64,000 nt of DNA from Diphasiastrum complanatum (taxonomy: Eukaryota > Streptophyta > Lycopodiopsida > Lycopodiales > Lycopodiaceae). Below are positions 55,233-64,000 of the stretch, one piece after another (positions within the stretch are counted from its first letter, which is position 1; each line of letters begins with the position of its first letter). A model generated the notes under the pieces. The model was not told the origin of the DNA, did no database searches, and saw only the letters and a list, made by a program, of their open reading frames with translations. The stretch lies in assembly GCA_029204225.1 (NCBI GenBank), contig CM055104.1, positions 47,314,451 to 47,378,450 of the forward strand, written 5' to 3'. Position numbers and translations under genes: made by a program.

Positions 55233-55883
55233 TGAGAAATTCAACTAGTTTAATCATATTTGCTACATTTTTATATTTGGCAAATTGAAGTCAACTTTGT
55301 ATTAGACTAAGAGTTTGACTTTTCAAAGTTATATTAGTCTAAATGCATTTGAATAAACACTTCCGAAAAGTGTGGGAAAGATTAGAAGTCGAGTTTGAGT
55401 ATATTCAAATTTAATTGTTGGGTACATTGAATCTAGACCCAAAAATAGTAGTGTTTACATTTTGGAGTGAAAGCCAAGTAGCCAAATAGAGTTTGGACCT
55501 GCTAGAAAAGGATGTAACTCATGGAGTAGAAAATCTTCTCTCTTCTCTATCTCATTTCATGCTTACACATGGTTTTCTTGGGTTATACTATCCATTGGTG
55601 CACTATACTTGTGATATCTTGCAATTCTATGTGTAGAATGATTTATATTTGCTATTTTCAGGTTCACACGTGTGAAATATCGTAGGACACTGTTGATGTG
55701 TGGACAATAGTTTTTATTTATGTTTTGATTCATGTTTGATCAACTTTTATTAGAGTTAGTATTTTATTGTGTGTGTAGATGCTGATTCTTCTACATTGGC
55801 AAGATTGATGGAGTAGTTTGTTTTGTAACCAAAGATTGATGGAGTAGCTTGTTTTGTACTGAATTGATCCCAAATCTTTCACA
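55233..55883 (+). mobile_element. Nested copia 5' LTR (651 bp)
   Basis: TGAGAAATTCAACTAG...CAAATCTTTCACA. Matches the 3' LTR at 60023-60539. It contains cacacgtgtg near 55665. Confidence 0.9.
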
Positions 55884-58400
55884 TTGGATTTTTAGATAGT
55901 GAGGTTGCTGGACCTCATTTGAGTGTGTTTCAATTTTAGGAAGTGACAAGACTCATTAGATTGAGGATAGATCATAGGTTGATTAAGATTCATGATTCTA
56001 TGTGTTGATTTGCTTGGTATTAGTGCTAGAAGAAAAATTTTGACGAATTTCAAATCTTTGTGATTTCTCTTTGAAAATTTTGTTGTTGTTCAAAGAAGTG
56101 CTTTGTGCATTGAAACATGTTGAAAGAGAGGATCAGGGTCATTGCTACGTGGCTACATCAAGTGGAATCATGTTGGAAGCCAATGATAGACTTATCTCAA
56201 GTAGCAAGAGGGCCAAAAGAGATTTATACATGATAAAGCTGAATGTTACCAATGAGCTTCTCAAGGAAGTTGGTAAGAATACTTCATATAAGGATGTTTG
56301 AGATTCATTGAAGAAGCTTTATAAATCCAAGTCCACTTCTAAAGTGTTGACTCTAAGAAAAAAAAATATTTTCTTGTTTGCAAAAGAATAAAAAAAAGTC
56401 GAAATACTTTTATTTTGAGAGTGAAAGCATTGAATGATGAGCTGGTTTGTATTGATGAGATCATTTAGGGTTCAAGTTATTCGTAATGGATTGTTGGATG
56501 CTCATGCTAACATTGTTTAAAGTCTTGCTATTCAAAGAATTTTGTCAAGTTTGATTGATCTTCAAGAGACCTTGATCAATGAATAATATAGGCTTCAAGC
56601 AAGAGGTGGATCTTCATCAACATCTCAAGTTGGAGAGGAGGCTATGTTCATCAAGAGCAAATTCAAGGGCAAAAGCAAAAGTAAGTGGTCTAAAGTGCAA
56701 GATCAAGTGGATGCTTCTTCAAGTGGCAAAAAAAAAGATATATCAAAGCTCAAGTGTTTCTATTGTGGCATCAAATGACAATTGCAAGTGAGTGCTACAA
56801 GAAGGAGAGAGATTAATGAGACAAGCAAGGTAATCTTACTCTTGATAAGAATGGTTTGGATATTCAAGATGCAAGTGATGATGCTTTTGTGATGTCTTCA
56901 TGTATGCTTGCTAATGATGGAGATCTAGATCCATGGTGGATTGATAGTGGAACAAGTTCAGACATGACTTTTCACTTCTTTGTTGGCATATAGAGATGAT
57001 AAGAGGATGATCTACATGACCAAGGATGATGAGTGTGCATCAAAGGGATTGGCACAATTCCTATTTCACCCTTTACAAATAAGAATGTTCATTTGGAGGA
57101 TGTTTTGTTTATTTCATCTATTATCAAGAATTTACTTAGTGTGAGTTAATTGCCAAGTAAAGACATCAAAGTTGAGTTTGATGGAGATGCTTGTATGATA
57201 AAAAAGAAGGATGTCTTGATTGCAAAAGGTAAAAGACAAGAGAAATTGTTCAAACTAGATGTTTGTGTTATTGCGAACCAAGTTGGATGTATTGCAAGAG
57301 AGCAATTACCCATTCAAGAGGTTTGGAATAAAAGGATAGGACACCTCAACTTCAAGTCATTGGAGGTAATGGTTAGAAAGAAGATTGTGATAGGTCTTCC
57401 AAGTTTTTTAAGTGGCATCAATCATGTTTGTGAGTCTTGTCCTTTGTCTAAGTCACATAGACTATCTTATGCTAGGTCTACATTCAGATTTACAAAGCCT
57501 TATCAACTTGTCCATTTGGATATTCACGAAATTATTACAATTAACAATAGTGGAGCTAAGATGTTTGTAACTTTCATTGATGATTTTAGTAGATTTTCTT
57601 GGATCTAGCTATTAAAGAGCAAAGATGAAGTATATGATGTCTTTGTTAAGCTCAAGAATGCAAGAGAGAACCAATTTTTCACAAGGATCAAGTGCTTAAA
57701 GAGTGACAATGGTGGTGAGTACATATCTACCAAGTTCAAGGCCTTTGTAATGAGCATGAGATCAAGAGAGAGTATACAACACCAAGGACTTCACAACAAA
57801 ATGGAGTGGCTGTAAGAAAGAATATGATTTTATGAGGTTAACTACTAATCTTGAAAAATCATTTTGGGATCAAGCTTTGTTGTGTGCCAATTTCTTGTAC
57901 AATAGGTGGTCGAGTGCTATTTTGGATGGAAGGATACCTTTTGAGATGCTATTCAAGTGTCAACTTTCTAAAAACTTTTGGATGCACTTGTTATACTAAC
58001 ATTACTCTTGATGATAGGACCAAAGAGGATCCATCTTCAAATAAAAATATTTTTATTAGATATAGTGAGGTGAGTAAAGCCTACAAGGTTTACATTCTTT
58101 TTACTAACAAAGTGATTGTTGGTAGAGATGTCATTTTTTATGAGGGGAACATTTCAAAAGTGTCTTCAAGTACTATTGATGATGATGTGGATGGATCTAA
58201 CATTCTTGATATTGATGTAAAGGATCCTACTTTAGATGGTGATGATGATGGACCTTTATTTCAAAAGCCAAGGAGAACATCAAGGGAAAAACAAATGTCT
58301 TCAAGACTCACATATGATGAAAAAGGTCAGCAAGTAGTTTTTGAAAATTATGTTGTTTTTCTAACCTTTTTTTAAGAAGCAAGAAAAGAAGAGGAGTGGA
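55884..58400 (+). pseudogene. Nested Ty1/copia: gag to integrase
   Basis: gag: NELLKEVGKNTS (56250) and a broken core; knuckle start FYCGIK. The protease region is degenerate (PWWIDSGTSS near 56930). Pre-integrase: LIAKGKRQEKLFKLD (57215) and WNKRIGHLNFKSLEV. Integrase: ESCPLSKSHR, LVHLDIHE, FIDDFSRFSWI, then frame-shifted QQNGVA, and LKTFGCTCYTNITLDD with AYKVYILFTNKVIVGRDVIF. Hinge: FQKPRRTSREKQ. At least ten breaks. A primer site of the usual type is not visible after the LTR (ttggatttttagat). Confidence 0.88.
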
Positions 58401-59815
58401 TCCAAGCAATGGATCTTGAGTATTAAGCTCTTATGAAGAATGGAAGATGGGGATTGGTGGAGTTACCTAAGGTCAAGAAAGCTGTTGGATGTTTTCATGA
58501 ATTTACAACAAGTAATGGATTTGAAAAATGAAGTTTGTTCAATGACTTTGATGGTCAAGTTGATGATCGAGAGGTTGATCTCAAAGGGCTTCAATAACAT
58601 GAAAGGAAAGATGACAATTTGGAGCTAGTCAAGAGCATCAGAGGAGAGATTATTGGCAAAGATGTTATGTATCTATTTTTGCAAGTTATTGAAGACTCAA
58701 GTAAGGTTAAAGGAGTAGCAAGGAAGTGTTGTTCAAGTTTACTTTACTTGTTCTATCTCATGTTTGAGCATTTTCATGTGAATGTGTGCAAATTGTCAAG
58801 ATATGGTAAAACTAGTTACATTGGTGAGCATCATTTTGATGTTGGATTTGTACTAGCATTCTTGGCTAGTTTTGTTGATGGAAATGAAGCTATTGGAGGT
58901 TCATTATGACACTCATTCATGGCCAAGACTGTGGCAAGATAGAGATAGAGACTCATTCATGGAGTTTCATGGTGGATACATGGCAACAAAAGAGAAAGAG
59001 GGAGGAGACATGCAAACAAAAGTTGATCACTCACATTTATTATTTGTCTTTTGTATTTTTTCAGAGAGTTCAAAGTTAATAGCATGGAAGAATCTGTGAA
59101 GAATTGCCAAAAATTGACAAATCTAGCTTAATCGAAAACCATGTAGTATAATGTAAATTTTGTACGTAAGTGGATTCTACACATGTAAGGCCAAAATGCC
59201 ATGTGGCAATCCACTTCTAATGTAGGTTAGGTCAAGTCAAGAGAGTTGGTCATGTCTATTTGGTGGTCATCCCTACTTTATAGGACCTACACCTAAGTTC
59301 AAGGTGAAAATTTGACCAACTAGCTATCTACCAAGCATAACTCTATGATCTAGTTTAGGGTTTCATTTTAGGGCAAGAAGAGTGCATTAACTTCCTTATT
59401 ACATGCTGGAAATCCACCTAACTTCAAGAAGAAAGTTGAATTTGCTATGTATTCCAAGTTCTCATAGTGAGAAGATAGAATATTTTTGGAGCTCATTGGC
59501 AATCTCAAGCTAGTTCACTATGTACATTGAGTTTTTCTGATCCAAATGCAACCAAATTAATTTCTACTTGTTTCTCAGCTTGAAAGCTGTACTACAGTTT
59601 GTAGTACTTACGTGTGGGCTCGAATTTCAATGTTGATCAATGCTTTTGATTGTTAATGCTTGTTGTTTGTCAAATTGACAAGCTAGATCAATTTTTTTGT
59701 GTCTACTTTTTATAGATTGTTAAGCAAGCATCCAATTACTCTTGTGGATCTTTTGTAGATCCATTTATAGTCCTAAAGTACAGTATTTTCACAAAATCAT
59801 CTCATTTACATTCTA
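58401..59815 (+). other. Foreign or scrambled DNA replacing RT
   Basis: Where copia RT should be there are only traces at the start (EEEWIQAMDLEY, then ALMKNGRWGLVELPKVKKAVG). The rest (about 58600-59800) has no pol homology. It has LTR-like non-coding texture (taaggccaaaatgccatgtggcaa near 59190). Perhaps a second nested insertion with lost ends. Confidence 0.4.
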
Positions 59816-60022
59816 TGTGATTCGTCATGTCATATTGAAGTGCAATATCATTTTTTGAGGGAGCAAGTCATTGCAAAGGAGGTGAAGCTTCAACATGTGT
59901 CCTCAAGAGAATGTGTAGCTGATATCTTCACCAAAGCATTGGGAAATGATTTGTTCATGAAGCATAGGACTTCACTTGGAGTGTTATCAAAGTCTATGCT
60001 AAAACTAGTTGATGAGAGAGTG
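59816..60022 (+). pseudogene. Nested copia RNase H tail and polypurine tract
   Basis: YHFLREQVIAKEVKLQHVSS, ADIFTKALGNDLF and HRTSLGV are the C-terminal copia pol end. GATGAGAGAGTG (60011-60022) is the polypurine tract before the 3' LTR. Confidence 0.88.
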
Positions 60023-60539
60023 TGAGAAATTCAACTAGTTTAATCATATTTGCTACATTTCTATATTTGGCAAATTGAGGCCAACTTTATATTAGATTTA
60101 GAGTTTGACTTTTCATAGTTATATTAGTCTAAATGCATTTGAATAAACACTTTTGAAAAGTGTGAGAAAGATTAGAAGTCGAATTTGAGTAGATTCAAAT
60201 TTAAATGTTGGGTACATTGAATCTAGACATGGTTTTCTTTGGGTTCTACTATCCATTCGTGCACTATACGTGTGATATGTTGCAATTCTATGTTTAGAAT
60301 GATCTATATTTACTATTTTCAGGTTCACACATGTGAAATACAGTAGGGTACTGTTGTTGTACGGATAGTAACTTCTATTTATGTTTTGATTCCTTTTTAA
60401 TCAAGTTCTATTAGAGTTAGCATTTTATTTTATGTGTAGATGCTGATTTTTCTACATTGGCAAGATTGATGGAGTAGCTTGTTTTGTAAACAAAGATCTT
60501 TAGTAGATTTGAATCTAAATTGATTTCAAATCTTTCACA
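60023..60539 (+). mobile_element. Nested copia 3' LTR (517 bp)
   Basis: TGAGAAATTCAACTAG...CAAATCTTTCACA; shorter than the 5' LTR by about 130 bp of internal deletions. The differing LTRs mean an old insertion. Confidence 0.9.
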
Positions 60540-62034
60540 GAATTTACCTTTTTCGCTATGCATGTTCTTGAAAACCATGTGTCTCGAGCATATCTTTAGT
60601 ATTTAATTTAGTCCTAGATTTTCAAACAAGGGATCAACAATTGAATTATATATTGGTTTTATTTTGATTGGCATAATTCTATAAGTATTTTGATGATTTG
60701 GCCACAATCATCACGTCATTGCCATTATTTTGATTTTAAAAAAATCCATGGATCTATACTATCTCCATAGAGAATCTCAACAAAATATAACAAGCCACCT
60801 CCTTTGAAATGTTATGTTCTAGTCGAGCTGCCTTTGTTCATATTTGAGATCACAAATTTCTAAGCATGTATGCATATGCCTAAGTGTCAAGCACTTTGAA
60901 CGAATAATAGACTCATGCAAGCTTTTGACATTAGCTCAACTAATTAGTTTTGTTCAACATACCATGCATATGTACCCAAAATAACCATTTTGGAAAAAGT
61001 CTAATGACTTCAATTTACCATATCTCTTTTTAACGTGTTGAGAATCATTATGCTTAAACATTAACAATGAGATTTTCATGCTTGTTCTTATACCTTGATT
61101 GATCCAAATATGTTTTGATCTAGTTGGGACTTTCTAAAGAGATAGGTAAGAGTCACTATAAATAGTTTTAACAATGAAAGCACTACTTTCCTTCCACCTG
61201 TAAAGAGCATTTAATTTAAATTCTCTCAAGGAGAGTATTGTGTTACATATTTTCTAACCATTTGCATAATCGTCTACATCATGGCATCTACTTATCATGA
61301 AAGAATACCTAGGAATCAAGTTTTCTCCATGCTCACATGTTTTTAAATCTGAAAAAACTTGTGCTCTTTTCACATACTCTCAAATGGACTGATTGACTAC
61401 AACCGAATGCTATAGGAGGTCATAGACTCTCCAAGCACAAAATGAGATAACATAGACTATCATTGGAAAGGAAGGATCACGAAGATGAAAATTTTGAGCG
61501 TACACATCAATTTTTGTTCCAATCACAGTTTTTGTGAATGTCTTCAAAGACTCTTTCACAAAAACTAATACGATGTGGATTTGCAAAACAATAAATAGTG
61601 AAACTTTTTTCCATGTCGTGGAAGTTGAGGAGACATGATAGATTGCAAGATGTATATAGAATCAATGAACACCAGGTAGTATGTCACAAGATAAATTTGT
61701 GGCTTCAGCTTTGTTTATAGGAGATGGAATCATGCATGTGGAAGTTGGGAACCTTGACGCAATCCTAAAAAGTGTTGAACAACTCGATTTAACGATTTAT
61801 TTGCATGATGATGACACATATACAAGAAGATGCAAATGGACATTCGAAAATCTTCAGAAGTTTATTTGTTGACATTCAATGATGTACCAGAACATTTCAA
61901 ATTTAATTTCAATGGCACAAACGTAAGTATACCAAATATTGTGAAGGCTAAGTTTTAGTACGAACACAAATTCTAATGCCGAGCATATTGGTTTTGTAGA
62001 TCATCAGAAGAGCAAAAAAAAAACGAGCTTTTCG
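60540..62034 (+). repeat. Dispersed repeat X, copy B part 2
   Basis: Resumes homology with copy A at atgcatgttcttgaaaacca (60560), and again from about 61500 (FVNVFKDSFTKTNTMWIC; ORF 61681-61872 with LDLTIYLHDDDTYTRRC). 60700-61480 is not shared with copy A. It ends at cgagcttttcg where the next copia LTR starts. Confidence 0.8.
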
Positions 62035-62810
62035 TGTTGGATTATTCTCTTGATTTCTAACTAATCATTTCTAATCTTCATCTACTACATTATCCAACTC
62101 TGTAGTTTTATGCATGTTTCTACATAGTCTGCAAAAATACTCAAGAATCGCTCAATTTTCAAGAAGTACTAATTGGATGGATGTCAGCTTATGATGACCA
62201 ACTGGCCATTAAGATCTATGACCTAATTTGTTGTCCTACTGGACTTGTCGCATTTTTGCTTAGCATAAATAGCTGACCATACTTCTATTATTTTCAATCA
62301 AGTAGCAGCTCTCTCAAGCGTTTAAGCTTGAACGCTCTTGAGCATTCTAGCTCAATTCATTAAAGTTCATTTAGAGTTTTGTTATTACTTACTGCTTATC
62401 AGCGGAAGCGCAAATTCAGACAAGAGATCTTCAGTTACTGAGAGATAGCTTAGAGTATGTGGTTTCTATTCGCAATTGTCTCGTGTTCATCATCATTTGT
62501 TTCATGCTAAATCAATCTATCTTTTATTGCATTTAGTATTATATCAGAATGTATGCATGTCTGTGCTAGTTTTTTTGCTAATAACTCTCATAATGCTTTT
62601 GTCTGATAATTTATTGTTTGGCTACGTAACCACTGTAGTACTGACGATTTCAAAGTTAGTTACTATAAGATTGAACGTGACTTCTGTCATTATGTTTTGT
62701 TCAATAGTGATAGGCGTAGTCATGCATTAGAAAAGCAGATTCTATAATTGCGTTCGATAAGTCGTTCACTGCCTTCGACTTGTCGTTATTGCTATCACCT
62801 CTTTCTAACA
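62035..62810 (+). mobile_element. Copia 5' LTR, family C (776 bp)
   Basis: TGTTGGATTATTC...CTTTCTAACA with inverted ends (TGTTGG/CTAACA). A TATA-like ataaatag at about 62266 is followed by a CT-rich leader, fitting a promoter. The primer site follows directly. Confidence 0.85.
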
Positions 62811-62820
62811 TGGTATCAAA
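62811..62820 (+). other. Primer-binding site of copia family C
   Basis: TGGTATCAAA, partly matching the initiator Met tRNA site. Confidence 0.7.
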
Positions 62821-63011
62821 ATTCTAATATATAATATCAAAGCGATCTGTTATACCAAGGCTCTAATATTTGATATTTTTCGTGATATTAAATCGATATC
62901 ATTTTTCAATTTGTGCTATCAAATTTCATGATCAGATAGTTGATTTCCAATTGTAGCGCAGAGCACGGTATCTCTCTCTTAACGTCATCGATATATTGAT
63001 GAAAGTTTCAG

Positions 63012-63420
63012 ATGGATTTTTAGAGTAAAGCTGGTCTTATCGTAGACAAGCTGAATGGATCCAATTACTACTTGTGAAAATTTAAGATGAAGACTTTGCT
63101 AATCGCCAATGAGTTGTGGAATGTGGGCACATGTACAGAAGAGAATTGAAGACGACACAGCCGACTCAAAATAAAAGTCGAAGGATGGTAAAGCCTTCGT
63201 GCTTGTTATTCTCAATATATCAGACACTCAGATTGGCCACATAGTTGAAGCTCAAACTTCGAAAGAAGCATGGGACATCCCGAGCTCACTATATGATGTG
63301 AGGGACGTAACATTTAAGTAACAACTTAAAATGGCTTCAAAGAACTTTTTAGAATTACAAGAGCTTTATCAAAATAAATTTTCATAACATCATCCTTGTA
63401 GAGCCAGATCTTCATATAAA
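63012..63420 (+). pseudogene. Ty1/copia gag relic, family C, second copy
   Basis: ATG 63012 is followed at once by a TAG where the 16.4-kb copy has CAA (MDFQG). It continues VDKLNGSNYYL, MKTLLIANELWNVGTC, ISDTQIGHIVEAQTS and KEAWD across frameshifts. It probably continues towards the window edge but decays after about 63420. Confidence 0.8.
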
Positions 63421-63743
63421 AATATGTGATCTTATCAAGTTTTTTAATTAGTACTTTTTATGATTTCTCCTCATCCTCATCGTCAAGTTGATCAATGAGG
63501 AATTTGACTTTAATTTTGAATTGATGGTAAGATTTTTCAGCCTTTTGTGTGACCCAAATGAATAGCTGCGTGAAACAGCGACTACTTATTCTCTTTGTGA
63601 AGTGGTACATATATTTTATCTTTCATGTTTATTTCATCATTTTTTTCAAAACACTTAATTGTAATTTGAAAGTGAACCTACTATAGGTTACATACATAGA
63701 AGCACTTCCATTTTTTTTGTGCTAAATTAATGCACATACAAGT
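63421..63743. other. Decayed copia internal DNA
   Basis: No frame recognised. Confidence 0.3.
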
Positions 63744-63944
63744 CTATTGATTAAAAATGAGATGTAAAAGATCTTGAGAAAGCAAACTTGTGAAATTTGG
63801 AAAGTTAGCATGCCTCAATGATCTTGTAAATCCAAGATCATCTAGCTCATTCTTGACCATTGTCTTTGTGCTCCTAAAGGAGAGGTGACCCAACCTCTTG
63901 TGTTGTAGTTTTATAATAAAGAGCTTCTCTTCTACTAGCAACAC
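63744..63944 (-). pseudogene. Copia pre-integrase fragment
   Basis: LLVEEKLFIIKLQHKRLGHL followed by SFRSTKTMVKNEL is the copia pre-integrase motif (W/Q-H-x-R-L-G-H-x-S). It is in the opposite orientation to the adjacent gag, so it comes from a different insertion; it may extend past the window. Confidence 0.75.
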
Positions 63945-64000
63945 ACATTCATTAGTAGCAAAACTTGCATCAAGATTAAATAATTTGTTAGAATAATAAT

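Noticed and set aside
1-64000. tRNA and rRNA genes
   Set aside because: No cloverleaf or rRNA-like sequence noticed; TGGTATCAGAGC hits are primer sites, not tRNA genes.

Overview
The window looks like intergenic DNA from a large, repeat-rich, AT-rich plant nuclear genome. The evidence is abundant Ty1/copia and Ty3/gypsy remnants with initiator-Met-tRNA primer sites, intron-containing host genes and non-autonomous TIR elements. A Penelope-like reverse transcriptase relic and a nuclear, mitochondrion-targeted piece of a group II intron maturase lean towards a non-flowering land plant (fern, lycophyte or gymnosperm). That lineage call is inference.

Layout. 0-2.1 kb: two head-to-head copia gag relics, the second with a doubled primer site and an LTR-like region. 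2.1-6.1 kb: a 78-bp tandem repeat, a TIR element, a coiled-coil ORF relic, an LTR, a perfect primer site and four ~78-bp repeats. 7.0-10.1 kb: a broken Penelope-like element. 10.2-15.3 kb: CT microsatellites, a copia scrap, a SET-domain fragment and TCGCGA-rich DNA. 15.35-16.9 kb: a gypsy 3' end (polypurine tract plus LTR) and a copia 5' end. 17.2-18.6 kb (minus strand): a spliced host gene for succinate dehydrogenase assembly factor 2. 19.0-21.0 kb: a copia element lacking its RT. 21.2-28.1 kb (minus strand): a gypsy element lacking its RT, with a coiled-coil ORF after integrase and a 1.44-kb fold-back TIR element cleanly inserted in gag-pol. 29.9-30.4 kb: a degenerate histone H3-like ORF. 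30.4-33.5 kb: a copia 3' half with two TIR-element copies and its 3' LTR. 34-36 kb: an unidentified dispersed repeat. 36.75-37.9 kb: an LTR with internal repeats. 39.3-49.7 kb (minus strand): three copia relics. 49.8-51.5 kb: three consecutive tandem duplications just upstream of a mitochondrial maturase-domain gene (51.66-53.01 kb). 53.17-53.5 kb: a hAT-type MITE with a perfect 8-bp target duplication. 54.7-62.0 kb: a second copy of the 34-kb repeat, split by a nested copia element with both LTRs. 62.0-64 kb: the start of another copia element.

The strongest candidate for something undescribed is a TIR family with CATTAG...CTAATG ends. One 1.44-kb fold-back copy and at least three ~370-bp copies are present. 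Two of them interrupt retrotransposon reading frames, and removing each element restores the frame exactly with no target-site duplication. No genes act together as a pathway here. The two likely living host genes both encode predicted mitochondrial proteins but are unrelated and about 33 kb apart.
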